Source: Bacillota bacterium
GTDB lineage: Bacteria > Bacillota > Clostridia > Christensenellales > UMGS416
Reading direction: 5' to 3'
Assembly (NCBI GenBank): GCA_023422005.1
Contig: JAEZSC010000167.1
Span: 1 to 35,619, forward strand
Length of the DNA: 35,619 nt
The notes below the pieces were generated by a model. It did not search any database. It was not told the DNA's origin and saw only the letters and a list, made by a program, of their open reading frames with translations. Each line of letters begins with the position of its first letter. Positions within the stretch are counted from its first letter, which is position 1. Below, one piece after another: positions 14,971 through 23,274 of this stretch. A program made the translations under genes and the position numbers.

Positions 14971-16608
14971 ATGAGGTTGAATGTGTCGATGGCTGACCTG
15001 CTGTTCCCGGATGTAACGGTGTCTGTGGAGAAGATCATTGAGCGATATCTTCCGAGGAGTTTGCCTGCCGGCGCCATGGTCACGCGGCTGGCGCCCAGTC
15101 CCACGGGAGAGCTGCACATCGGAACGCTGTACGCGGCCTTCCTCTCTTATCGGCTGGCCAAGCAATCCGGCGGCGTGTTCTATGTGCGCCTGGATGATAC
15201 GGACCAGAAGCGCGAGGTGCGTGGCGCGCGGGACCGGTTGCCGGCGGCATTGCGCGCCTTCGGCATTGACTATGAGGAGGGGTACTTCGGACGGGACAGC
15301 GAGAGCGGTGAATACGGGCCCTATGTCCAGAGTCATCGGGTGGAAATCTACCGGGCCTTCGCCAGGCGCCTGGTGGAAGAGGGCAAGGCCTATCCGTGCT
15401 TTTGTGACGAAGAGGCGCTTAAGCGCATGCGGGCTGAGCAAAAGCGGCAGGGCGTGGACATCGGGTACTACGGCCCGTGGGCTGCCCATCGGCAGATGGG
15501 GTTTGACGATGTGAGGCGGGAGCTCGAAGCCGGAAAGCGGTTTGTACTGCGCTTCCGGTCGCCTGGAGAGCCCGGGCGGCGGGTCGGGTTTGACGACCTT
15601 TTCAAGCGGGAGGTCTCCATGCCGGAAAACGTGCAGGACATCGTGCTGCTCAAATCCGACGGCGTTCCCACTTACCACTTCGCCCATGCCGTGGACGACA
15701 CGCTGATGCGCACAACCCATGTGGTGCGCGGGGATGAGTGGCTGCCCTCCTATCCCATCCACCGGCAGCTCTTTGAGGCACTGGGCCAGCAGCCGCCGGT
15801 GTATGGGCACCTGGCGCCCATCATGAAAAAGGTAGGGGCATCCAAGAGCAAGTTCAGCAAGCGCCGGGGCGAGGACGGCCACGCCACCTACTACCGGGCG
15901 CAAGGTGTGCCGCCGCTGGCCCTGCGGGAGTACTACATGCGCCTTATCAACTCAGCCTATGAGGATTGGCGGCGGGTAAACCAAGCCCTGCCCCTGGAAG
16001 CCTATGCCATCGACCTGAACAATCTGGGTGTCAGCGGACCGGTGTTCGACGGGGAGAAGCTGCGGGACATCTCTAAGGATGTCATCGCTGCCATGGACGC
16101 CGGCACGGTATTGAGCGAGCTGCTGGCTTGGGCTGGAGAATTTGACCCCGCGCTGCACGCGGCGCTGCAGCGCGGCCAGTCTTATGCGCTGGCTGTGTTG
16201 AGCATTGGCAGGGGCATCGCCAAGCCGCGCAAGGACATTGCCAAATGGGAGGATGTCCGCGGTCTGTTCAGCTACTTCTGGGATGAGTTCTTTGAAGCTC
16301 AACCGCCCACGCTCCCCGGCGATTCCCGCGAGGCTACCTGGCTGCGGAGGTACGCGGCTGTATATGATGCCGCGCTGACAAAGGAAGCGTGGTATGACCA
16401 GCTGAAGGCCTTGGCCGTCGGGATGGGGTATGCCGGCGACAAGAAGGCCTATGCCGCGAACCCTTGCGGCTACGCCGGCACGCTGGCCGACGCCGCGGCC
16501 GTCATCCGTCTGGCGCTGACCGGCCGGGTGAGTGCGCCGGATTTGTATGACATCATGCAGGTTATGGGTAAAAAACGGGTATATGATCGGCTGATGCGGA
16601 GTTCTTGA
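14971..16608 (+). CDS. gltX: Glutamyl-tRNA synthetase
   Basis: This class I synthetase charges tRNA with glutamate. The signature APSPTGELHIGT is at 41-52 and the KMSKS-type loop reads KFSKR at about 294-298, both intact. DDTDQKREV and VVRGDEWLPS are typical of the family. At 545 residues it is longer than the usual 480-500, with a long C-terminal half typical of some clostridial forms. The start has TGGAGG upstream. A T-box leader with a glutamate codon as specifier gives independent support for the amino-acid assignment. Whether it also charges tRNA-Gln is not decided by what I can see. Confidence 0.94.
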   Translation: MRLNVSMADLLFPDVTVSVEKIIERYLPRSLPAGAMVTRLAPSPTGELHIGTLYAAFLSYRLAKQSGGVFYVRLDDTDQKREVRGARDRLPAALRAFGIDYEEGYFGRDSESGEYGPYVQSHRVEIYRAFARRLVEEGKAYPCFCDEEALKRMRAEQKRQGVDIGYYGPWAAHRQMGFDDVRRELEAGKRFVLRFRSPGEPGRRVGFDDLFKREVSMPENVQDIVLLKSDGVPTYHFAHAVDDTLMRTTHVVRGDEWLPSYPIHRQLFEALGQQPPVYGHLAPIMKKVGASKSKFSKRRGEDGHATYYRAQGVPPLALREYYMRLINSAYEDWRRVNQALPLEAYAIDLNNLGVSGPVFDGEKLRDISKDVIAAMDAGTVLSELLAWAGEFDPALHAALQRGQSYALAVLSIGRGIAKPRKDIAKWEDVRGLFSYFWDEFFEAQPPTLPGDSREATWLRRYAAVYDAALTKEAWYDQLKALAVGMGYAGDKKAYAANPCGYAGTLADAAAVIRLALTGRVSAPDLYDIMQVMGKKRVYDRLMRSS

Positions 16609-16651
16609 AAGATTTGCAAGGGAAAACCGTTGGAACAGCGTAGTATAACAT

Positions 16652-16699
16652 GGGGTTTGCTGGATAACGGCAACCCCGGGTGCATCAACTCTCCTGGGG
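16652..16699 (+). promoter_or_regulatory. Two mutually exclusive hairpins before the URO-D-family gene
   Basis: Hairpin A pairs GGGGTT.GC (16652-16660) with GCAACCCC (16670-16677). Hairpin B pairs CCCCGGG (16674-16680) with CCTGGGG (16693-16699, one G-U pair). They share CCCC, so only one can form, and B covers the G-rich stretch directly before the start codon. This could be a translational switch; no known riboswitch class is recognised. Confidence 0.35.
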
Positions 16700-16708
16700 C
16701 AGGTGTCT

Positions 16709-17740
16709 ATGAATTCCTTCGAACGCATGCAGGCGGCCCGCATGGGCATAAAACTGGACCGCATCCCCTTCCTGCCTACGATTCTGGAGCACGCGGCGGC
16801 TGTCGTCGGCGTGTCGCCCAGCGCCGCCGCGCGAGATGCCGACCTCATGGCCCAGGCCCATGTGCAGGCCTGGCGGCGTTATAGGCACGACGCCGTGACC
16901 GTGGGCATCGATGTGTACAACACCGAGGCACAGGCGCTGGGGTGCGATGTGCGGTTCTATGACGACAGCAGCATTCCCGGCATCGTCAGCCGTCCGGGCG
17001 CCGGCATGGAACCGGAGGAATGCATCGGCAGGCTGGACCGGGCCGCCGATGGCGCGCTGGAAAAAGGGAGGCTGCCCCTGCTGCTGCGGGCGGCTAGCCG
17101 GGTGAAGCGGGAGATCGGCGGAGAAGTGCCGGTGGGCATCGGCGTATCCGGCCCGTTCTCGGTGTGCTGCGAATGGATGGGGTTTGAGGACTTCATACTT
17201 CGCTGCATCGGCGAACCCGAAGCGGCAGAAGACCTGCTGCACAGGACAGCGTCCTTTCTGATGGATTGGTGCGGGGCCATCGTCCGGGCGGGGCTGGGCG
17301 TTACGGTGTTTGAATCCTGGGCCGCGCCGCCGCTGCTCACGCCAGCGCTGTATCGCCGCTTTGCCGCCCCGTGGGAGAAGCTGGTCATCGAATCGGTGTG
17401 CCGGGCCGGCGGGAAGGCCCCCACGCTGGTCATTGGCGGGAACACCGCCGCGCTGCTGGAGGACATTCTATCCACCGGCACCGGCATGGCCATCGCCGAT
17501 TACAACACGGACCTCCCCTTGTATGTGGAAGCCGCGCGGCGCAGAAAGCTGATGCTGCGCGGCAACATCGACCCCAAGCTGGTGGCTGCCGGTCCGGTAC
17601 CCGCTATTCTGGAAAAGGCGGATCGCCTGGTCCGGTTAGCCGGTGGATATCCGGGGTTTGTGCTGGGCACCGGCGTGCTGCCCTATGACACGCCGGCGGA
17701 GCATGTGCTGGCCCTGCGGGAGCATTGCGCCACGCAGTGA
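16709..17740 (+). CDS. Uroporphyrinogen decarboxylase (URO-D) family protein
   Basis: The 343-residue protein has a URO-D/methyltransferase TIM-barrel pattern: VGIGVSGPFS in the middle, ESWAAPPLLTPALYRRFAAPWEK, and the C-terminal LRGNIDPKLVAAGP and GFVLGTGVLPYDTPAEHV segments. Clostridia carry many such paralogues that are methyltransferases for cobamide-dependent one-carbon transfer rather than heme enzymes. No heme genes or corrinoid protein are adjacent, so the substrate is open. I prefer ATG 16709, with AGG 5 nt upstream; GTG 16703 would add two residues. It is convergent with the hydrolase gene, only 9 bp away. Confidence 0.82.
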   Translation: MNSFERMQAARMGIKLDRIPFLPTILEHAAAVVGVSPSAAARDADLMAQAHVQAWRRYRHDAVTVGIDVYNTEAQALGCDVRFYDDSSIPGIVSRPGAGMEPEECIGRLDRAADGALEKGRLPLLLRAASRVKREIGGEVPVGIGVSGPFSVCCEWMGFEDFILRCIGEPEAAEDLLHRTASFLMDWCGAIVRAGLGVTVFESWAAPPLLTPALYRRFAAPWEKLVIESVCRAGGKAPTLVIGGNTAALLEDILSTGTGMAIADYNTDLPLYVEAARRRKLMLRGNIDPKLVAAGPVPAILEKADRLVRLAGGYPGFVLGTGVLPYDTPAEHVLALREHCATQ

Positions 17741-17749
17741 GCGGAGGCC

Positions 17750-18595
17750 TTACGGCGCGGTCAGGAACGCGTGGATCTCGCCACCGAGATGGATCAGCGC
17801 GTGGCTGCCGCCCGGCACCAGATGGGCCGACGCATGGGGCAGCAATCTTTGAAGGCGCCGGACCGTTTGGGCGCTGTGGATCATCGTGTCATTCTCTCCG
17901 GCAAACACCAGCACCGGCATCGTCAGTTTCTTCAGCTCCTTGTCTCCGAACAAGGGGAGTATTTCCCTGCGGTAGTTGAAGTTCTCGTCAATGAGCCGCT
18001 GATATTGCAGGATTACTTCGGGCATGGCCTGGCTGCCGTTCACCCTGGAGAGCAGCTTTTGTTTCATGTTGTCTCCCAGCAGCCGGAAGACCGCGCTCGT
18101 GACCAGGAACGAGAGCTTCTGCGCGCCGATGCCGGCCGGAGAGAGCAGCGCGAGCTTGTCCACCTTTTGCGGATGCTGCATGGCGAACTTGACGGCCAGC
18201 CACGCGCCCAAGGAAATACCGGCCAGGCTGGCCTTGCGGATGGCGAGAGCGTCAAAGACATCGCTGAGCCACAGCGCGAGATCGGGGCCTTGGAAGGGAA
18301 GCTGCCTGTCGTCGCTTTTGCCCGGCTCTCCCGGCAGGTCCACGGCATACACGCGGAAATGGCCCGCGAACCGGGGCGCGTCGCCCGCCCACATCACGGA
18401 ATTCATTGCGCTGCCGTGCAGCAGGATCAAAGGCGGGGCGCTCCGCTCGCCACTGGCTATCACGAAGGTGTCTCCGTAGCGTGTGGGTACGAAGAACTTG
18501 TCGTTGGGCGTGGGCCAATGCTCCAGCAACGATTCATAGAACCTGTGCACGGCGGCCTTTCCTTCCGGGGTCTTGAATGCGAATTTCGGTTTCAT
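17750..18595 (-). CDS. Alpha/beta-hydrolase fold protein
   Basis: The 281-residue protein has a full catalytic triad: Ser128 in the nucleophile elbow GISLGA, Asp236 in GENDTM and His265 in GGSHAL. The oxyanion motif LLHGSA is at 58-63. DLPGEPGKSD follows, as in many carboxylesterases and related hydrolases. The substrate is unknown. It starts 12 bp after the padR-DUF4180 stop codon with GGGAGGG as SD, so it is probably controlled by that regulator. Confidence 0.88.
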   Translation of the reverse strand: MKPKFAFKTPEGKAAVHRFYESLLEHWPTPNDKFFVPTRYGDTFVIASGERSAPPLILLHGSAMNSVMWAGDAPRFAGHFRVYAVDLPGEPGKSDDRQLPFQGPDLALWLSDVFDALAIRKASLAGISLGAWLAVKFAMQHPQKVDKLALLSPAGIGAQKLSFLVTSAVFRLLGDNMKQKLLSRVNGSQAMPEVILQYQRLIDENFNYRREILPLFGDKELKKLTMPVLVFAGENDTMIHSAQTVRRLQRLLPHASAHLVPGGSHALIHLGGEIHAFLTAP

Positions 18596-18607
18596 CTGAT
18601 ACCCTCC

Positions 18608-19519
18608 CTACAGCATGGAAAACCAGTTTTCAGCATCCTCCACCGTCCGGAAAACCCGGAAGGCGTTTCCTCGATTGGATTCGGCCAGGAACTCCTTGAA
18701 CTTCCCCTGGATTCTCTGTTCGTCTGTGAGGACCACCGCCACATTCGCGCGGTAATTCGCAAACTTTTGCAGCAGCGCCCCGGCCAGGCCGGTTCTCAAC
18801 CGGAAGAAATCGTCGGCCAGCGCCTCCGCGTGGATCAGAAGCAGCCGTGTGTCGTGCTCATACCCGGCGCTCAGCAAATCCAGAGCATGTTGCTCCGTGC
18901 GGATGGGCTCTTCCGCCGAAGCGTACTCGATATATTTTTGTGTACCAGCTTCTTTTACCGCATACTGCATGCTGTTCGATCTCCCGTCGTTGTTTAGTTC
19001 GGTTCGCAGCTTCTTCAGCCATTCCAGCTCCTGCTCCAGGGACGAAAGGACGTTTTGGTACATCATGTCCCAGATCAGAGCCTCTCTTTGCGTTCTGCCG
19101 GGGGAGAACACCCCTCTGCGCATCTTTTCCCGGTGCATCAAAATCTGCGTTTGGACCTCAAATTCGTATTGAGACAGCAGGCAGCTCAGTTCCTCTGTAT
19201 GGAGCAAGTCCGCCCAGGCCAGCTGCACCAGAAATGTTTTTTTACATTCCGGAGGTTCCGGGGAAGAAAGCACCCATGCCTTAAGCTCCTGCAACCCTTC
19301 CTGCGTGATGGTATAGACTTTCTTGCTTGGCGAGCCTTCCTGGTGATGGACTTCATTGGTGACAAAGCCCTTGCCGTGGAGTTCTACCAGCGCCTTGTAT
19401 ATCTGATTGTTGTTGCCGGACCAATGCATGAACGGCGACTCTTCGATGATCTTTTTCAGGTCGTATCCCGTCAGGGGCTCATAGCTCAGGATCCCCAGTA
19501 TTGCGTGGCTGATGGACAT
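18608..19519 (-). CDS. PadR-family regulator fused to a DUF4180 domain
   Basis: Residues 1-80 form a PadR winged helix: MSISHAILGILSYEPLTGYD, then NNNQIYKALVELHGKGFV and SKKVYTITQEG. The PadR C-terminal helices run to about 178. From about 184 a second module resembles DUF4180, with AGALLQKFANYRANVAVV and FLAESNRGNAFRVF near the end. DUF4180 is usually a stand-alone protein of unknown function. The 303 residues form one uninterrupted frame. SD AGGAAG is present. It is the first gene of a two-gene operon and is divergent from a nitroreductase. The promoter spacer holds a palindrome, which suggests autoregulation. Confidence 0.85.
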   Translation of the reverse strand: MSISHAILGILSYEPLTGYDLKKIIEESPFMHWSGNNNQIYKALVELHGKGFVTNEVHHQEGSPSKKVYTITQEGLQELKAWVLSSPEPPECKKTFLVQLAWADLLHTEELSCLLSQYEFEVQTQILMHREKMRRGVFSPGRTQREALIWDMMYQNVLSSLEQELEWLKKLRTELNNDGRSNSMQYAVKEAGTQKYIEYASAEEPIRTEQHALDLLSAGYEHDTRLLLIHAEALADDFFRLRTGLAGALLQKFANYRANVAVVLTDEQRIQGKFKEFLAESNRGNAFRVFRTVEDAENWFSML

Positions 19520-19553
19520 GGATGGACTTCCTTTCTATTCGAAACATGGGTTA

Positions 19554-19582
19554 ATAGTAACATATGATACAGAGGTAGTCAA
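19554..19582 (-). promoter_or_regulatory. padR promoter with embedded palindromic operator
   Basis: On the minus strand TTGACT (-35, 19577-19582) and TACTAT (-10, 19554-19559) are 17 bp apart. The near-palindrome GTAACATATGATAC (19557-19570) fills part of the spacer and overlaps the -10 box, as expected for PadR autorepression. Confidence 0.6.
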
Positions 19583-19595
19583 TGGCAAGTTTGCC

Positions 19596-19624
19596 TTGTG
19601 CATTCGTGAAAGAAAGGCTATGAT
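19596..19624 (+). promoter_or_regulatory. Candidate nitroreductase promoter
   Basis: TTGTGC (19596-19601) and TATGAT (19619-19624) are 17 bp apart. The -10 region lies in TATGATACAG (19619-19628), which repeats exactly at 19563-19572 beside the padR operator, so one regulator could touch both promoters. Confidence 0.5.
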
Positions 19625-19684
19625 ACAGGTGCTATTTATTGTCAAAAGAGATTCGGCGTAAGCCCGAAGAATGCGGAGGTGCCC

Positions 19685-20242
19685 ATGACCGACAGGGAAA
19701 AGCATGTGTTTGACGTCCTTTATGCCAGGCGCAGCGTGCGCTCCTACATTCCGGACAGAAAAGTGGAAGACGAAAAGATCACCAAACTGCTCCAGGCGGC
19801 TATGGCGGCGCCCTCTGCCTGCAACATCCAGCCATGGGAGTTCATTGTCGTTTCCGACGACGCCCCGTTGCGGCAGATTAAGGACAGCATCGCCCAATAT
19901 GGCAACTACAACGCCCCGCTGATCGTCGTCGTGTGCGGTTACGCAGGGTTCATACCGTGGGAAGACGACGTAGGCACCGTGGATTGCAGCGCCGCCATAG
20001 AGAACATGCTGCTGGCCGCGACGGCCATGGGCTTAGGGTCGGTGTGGGTTGGCGGTTTTGACGCCGACGCCCTGCGCCGCCTGCTGGACATTCCCGAAGA
20101 CGTGCACCCGATAGGGGTCATCTACCTCGGTTACCCGGCCGAGAGCCCCGAACCGCGGACGCAGTACCTGGAAGAGGCGGTTCACTGGCAGAAATATGAC
20201 CGGACGAGAGCGCACGAAAAACGGCCCGGCAGCATCGTTTAG
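19685..20242 (+). CDS. Nitroreductase-family flavoprotein
   Basis: The 185-residue protein has the nitroreductase fold markers: YARRSVRSY near the N-terminus (FMN phosphate binding), AAPSACNIQPWEFIVV, and AAIENMLLAATAMGLGSVWVG. Members reduce nitro compounds, quinones or flavins with NAD(P)H; the substrate is unknown. ATG 19685 is chosen because GGAGGTG precedes it; GTG 19679 lies within that SD. The divergent PadR regulator is a likely controller, since PadR proteins often respond to phenolic or toxic compounds. Confidence 0.9.
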   Translation: MTDREKHVFDVLYARRSVRSYIPDRKVEDEKITKLLQAAMAAPSACNIQPWEFIVVSDDAPLRQIKDSIAQYGNYNAPLIVVVCGYAGFIPWEDDVGTVDCSAAIENMLLAATAMGLGSVWVGGFDADALRRLLDIPEDVHPIGVIYLGYPAESPEPRTQYLEEAVHWQKYDRTRAHEKRPGSIV

Positions 20243-20271
20243 CTCAATTTTATTAAGAAGGAGATTTCGCA

Positions 20272-21783
20272 ATGATTAAGGCCAAAGTCACACTGGACAA
20301 GCAATTCCACGTGGGCCAGGTGGACAAGCGCATCTATGGTTCCTTCATCGAGCACCTGGGCCGCGCGGTGTATGGCGGCGTGTATGAACCCGGTCACCCG
20401 ACCGCCGACGAACAGGGTTTCCGGCAGGACGTGCTGGGCCTGGTGCGGGAGCTGCAGGTGCCCATCGTGCGCTATCCCGGCGGCAACTTCGTTTCCGGCT
20501 ACGATTGGCGCGACGGCATCGGCCCCCGGCAGAACCGCCCCCGCCGTGCCGAGCAGGCGTGGGCGTCCATAGAGACCAACGAGATCGGCGTGGACGAGTT
20601 CGCCGACTGGTGCCGCAAGGCCGGTACGGACATCATGATGGCGGTGAACTTGGGCACGTTGGGGCCGGACGAAGCCCGCCAGCTCGTGGAATACTGCAAC
20701 ATGCCCGGCGGCACCCATTGGAGCGATCTTCGCCGCAAGAATGGCCACGAGCAGCCCCACGACATCAAGCTGTGGTGTCTGGGCAATGAGATGGACGGCC
20801 CCTGGCAGATCTGCCACAAGACCGCCACAGAATACGGCCGCATCGCCAACGAGGCCGCAAAGGTCATGAAGTGGGCGGACCCGACCATAGAGCTGGTGGC
20901 CTGCGGCTCCTCCAACCGCGAGATGCCCACCTTCGCCGAGTGGGAGCGCGTGGTGCTGGAGCACACCTACGACAACATCGACTATCTGTCGCTGCACCAG
21001 TATTACGGCAACCACAGCCACGACGACGCCGCGTTTCTGGCCAGCGCCGTGGGCATGGATCGCTTCATTCGCGAGATCGTGGCCACCTGCGATTTCGTCA
21101 AGGCCAAGCTGCGGGGCAAGAAGGACATTATGCTGAGCTTCGACGAGTGGAATGTGTGGTACCACAGCCACAGCGCCGACAGCAAGAACGAACGCTGGCA
21201 GGTGGCCCCGCCGCTGCTGGAGGATGCTTATGACATGGCCGACGCGCTGGTCGTGGGTACGATGCTCAACGCGCTCATCCGCAACGCCGACCGCGTGAAG
21301 GTCGCGTGCCTGGCCCAGCTGGTCAATGTGATCGCGCCGATCCTCACGCGCAACGGCGGCCCCGCCTGGAGACAGACCATCTACTGGCCCTATCTGTACG
21401 CGTCGCTGCATGGCCGCGGGCTTTCGCTGGGCACGCTGGTGGATTGCCCGACCTATGACGCTTCCAACCACCACGACGTGCCGTGGCTGGATGTTTCCGC
21501 CGTATATGACGAGACCCGCGGTGAGGTCGCCGTGTTTGCTGTGAACCGCAACCTGGAGCAGGCCATAGACGCCAGCATCGACCTGCGGGGTGTGGGCGGC
21601 TCGGCGCTCATACAGCACGCGGCGCTGCACCATGACAACCTGACCGCCACCAACACCGAAGCCGCGCCGGACACCGTGCGACCCCAGGCCGGCGCCGGCG
21701 GCGTCATCGAAGGCGGCATCTTCCAGGGCCAGTTGGGCCCGGCCAGCTGGAACCTGTTACGGTTCTGCGTGGATGCGCTGTGA
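20272..21783 (+). CDS. GH51 alpha-L-arabinofuranosidase
   Basis: The 503-residue retaining glycosidase removes arabinofuranosyl residues from plant arabinoxylan, arabinan or their oligomers. The acid/base E173 sits in CLGNEMDGPW and the nucleophile E292 in SFDEWNVWY, matching family positions. YGSFIEHLGRAVYGGVYEP, VPIVRYPGGNFVSGYDW and LSLHQYYGN are characteristic. A C-terminal beta domain follows. There is no signal peptide, so it acts in the cytoplasm on imported oligosaccharides. SD AAGGAGA is present, 29 bp after the nitroreductase gene, so read-through is possible. Confidence 0.94.
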   Translation: MIKAKVTLDKQFHVGQVDKRIYGSFIEHLGRAVYGGVYEPGHPTADEQGFRQDVLGLVRELQVPIVRYPGGNFVSGYDWRDGIGPRQNRPRRAEQAWASIETNEIGVDEFADWCRKAGTDIMMAVNLGTLGPDEARQLVEYCNMPGGTHWSDLRRKNGHEQPHDIKLWCLGNEMDGPWQICHKTATEYGRIANEAAKVMKWADPTIELVACGSSNREMPTFAEWERVVLEHTYDNIDYLSLHQYYGNHSHDDAAFLASAVGMDRFIREIVATCDFVKAKLRGKKDIMLSFDEWNVWYHSHSADSKNERWQVAPPLLEDAYDMADALVVGTMLNALIRNADRVKVACLAQLVNVIAPILTRNGGPAWRQTIYWPYLYASLHGRGLSLGTLVDCPTYDASNHHDVPWLDVSAVYDETRGEVAVFAVNRNLEQAIDASIDLRGVGGSALIQHAALHHDNLTATNTEAAPDTVRPQAGAGGVIEGGIFQGQLGPASWNLLRFCVDAL

Positions 21784-21802
21784 TATAGAATGCCGTAATG
21801 AG

Positions 21803-21838
21803 GAAGGGCAGGCGATGGTCATCGGCTGCCCTTCTTTA
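21803..21838 (+). terminator. Terminator after the GH51 gene
   Basis: GAAGGGCAG (21803-21811) pairs perfectly with CTGCCCTTC (21826-21834). An inner CGAT/ATCG extends the stem, and TTTATT follows. It reaches the stop codon of the convergent RidA-family gene. Confidence 0.85.
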
Positions 21839-22252
21839 TTGCGGAACTACCGCGATCGCTTCGATCTCCACCAGCCATTCCGGGCGGCCGAGACCGGCCA
21901 CAAAGACCACAGTGACAGCCGGTGCGTGCTTGAGCTGCCCCACCGCCCGCTGATAGGCCGCGAACCCCACCTGAGGGTCCTGCCCCTGCACGAGGTATAC
22001 GGTCCACTTGACGATGTCGTCCAGCGTTCCGCCGGCGGCCTTCATGACGGCATCCATGTTGCGCAGCGCCTGCTCGGTCTGCGCAGCCAAATCGCCCACG
22101 CCGACGATGGAACCATCATCCGCCGTGGCGTTCTGCCCGCCGATGTACACGGTGCGGTGGGGCCCTTCCACCGACACGGCCTCTGAGTATCCCGGTGGCG
22201 TGAATCTGCCCTCCGGCTTGATATATTTTACCTGTACCGAACTTACGTTCAT
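21836..22252 (-). CDS. RidA/YjgF-family protein lacking the canonical arginine
   Basis: The 138-residue protein has the RidA fold signatures VYIGGQNA, QTEQALRNMDAVMKAAGGTLDDIVK and VEIEAIAVVP. Active RidA enamine/imine deaminases have an Arg in the VARLP segment; here it reads VAGLGRPEW, with Gly120-Leu121 at that position, so imine deaminase activity is doubtful. It belongs with the Arg-less branches, whose roles are mostly unknown. ATG 22252 has a perfect AGGAGG upstream; the longer frame to 22408 has no support. It is convergent with the GH51 gene. Confidence 0.88.
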   Translation of the reverse strand: MNVSSVQVKYIKPEGRFTPPGYSEAVSVEGPHRTVYIGGQNATADDGSIVGVGDLAAQTEQALRNMDAVMKAAGGTLDDIVKWTVYLVQGQDPQVGFAAYQRAVGQLKHAPAVTVVFVAGLGRPEWLVEIEAIAVVPQ

Positions 22253-22408
22253 GGGAATTCCTCCTTTGCTTGATGGTTCCAGTATACCCCATGGATGGCT
22301 GCTCCGGAATGGACCGGAGTCACAGAGCACTCCTGCGGAAAAAGAGTATAATATAGCGCGAAACAAGGGTGGCGGCCTTGCCGGCGGCCACAGAAAAGAG
22401 AGTTGCAT

Positions 22409-23047
22409 ATGACGGTATCAAAGGAATCCTCCCCGGCGGATCAAAACGGGACGCTCCTCGGAGGAAATACGGTTGTCACACCGCTGGGCACCTATCCGGC
22501 GCAGGCGGCAACATATTATGCCGATGGCGGGATACGGTCATTGACGCTGAATCCCGGCGAGCGCGCGTTGGTGCCCACACCGGCAGGGCCTGTGTTGACG
22601 CGCCTGGGCTTTACCTTTCACGAGGATGGTTCCTTGGATTCCGTGGAACCCGAACAGCCTGTGGAGGTGGACACGCCCATTGGCGTTGTCACAACCTATG
22701 ACGATGCCGCGAAAGCACCGGTTGAGCGGTACTCCTTATGCTTCACCTGCGAGGGGCGAGTGTCCGGACTGACCGTCTCCGGATTCAGCCTGCTGGCTCA
22801 GGGCGATGACGGCTCGGTGACTTGGGTGCGTCCTCGGCAGGTCTTGAGCCCGGATGAGGAGGGGGAGTTCATCGAGCTGCCGGTGCGTTTGGACTTCCGA
22901 GAGGGATTTGCTGTGGTGCGCAGCGGCGACCAGACAGCGCTGCTGCCCCTGGAAGGTACGCTCTTTCGGTGGCTGGACGCCGACGACGAAGGCGGCTGCG
23001 CCGGCGGCTGCGCGGGATGCTCGGGTTGCGGTGGGAAGGGCAGATAG
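22409..23047 (+). CDS. Unrecognised protein with three repeats and a Cys-rich tail
   Basis: I do not recognise a named family. The 212-residue protein shows three related units of about 32 residues. Each begins with TPxG (TPLG at 25, TPAG at 57, TPIG at 89); the first two continue into an aromatic strand, a DG turn and an SL or SV strand (YYADGGIRSL, TFHEDGSLDSV). This suggests stacked beta-hairpins. The C-terminal tail after an acidic patch holds Cys197, 201, 204 and 207, a possible metal or disulfide cluster. No signal peptide is seen. The start at 22409 has AAGAGAG upstream. It precedes the MutS-like pair by 227 bp. Confidence 0.6.
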   Translation: MTVSKESSPADQNGTLLGGNTVVTPLGTYPAQAATYYADGGIRSLTLNPGERALVPTPAGPVLTRLGFTFHEDGSLDSVEPEQPVEVDTPIGVVTTYDDAAKAPVERYSLCFTCEGRVSGLTVSGFSLLAQGDDGSVTWVRPRQVLSPDEEGEFIELPVRLDFREGFAVVRSGDQTALLPLEGTLFRWLDADDEGGCAGGCAGCSGCGGKGR

Positions 23048-23065
23048 CGGGCTGCTGAAGCCCGC
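23047..23065. other. Hairpin at the end of the Cys-rich protein gene
   Basis: GCGGGCT pairs perfectly with AGCCCGC around GCTGA, starting at the last base of the stop codon. No T-tract follows, so termination here is doubtful. The rest of 23066-23274 shows no supported gene. Confidence 0.45.
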
Positions 23066-23274
23066 CGCGCTCGCGGAAGACCGGCTGATCCTGCGCGAGG
23101 GGTTTGGTGAACAGGCGGAAGGCGCGCCGTGTCGCCGTTGCTTACGGCCATCGCCCAGCACACCCGCAAAAAGGCGCATACAGCCGTCGACGTGCTCCTT
23201 TAGCCTATTGACTCTCCACCTGGGGCAAGGTCTATCATTGCCATATAAGTGAATGGCTTAAGGAGACCGCAGCG

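Noticed and set aside
20239..21633. 464-codon minus-strand frame opposite the GH51 gene
   Set aside because: It is an antisense shadow rich in Val, Gly and His; the GH51 catalytic motifs prove the plus strand.
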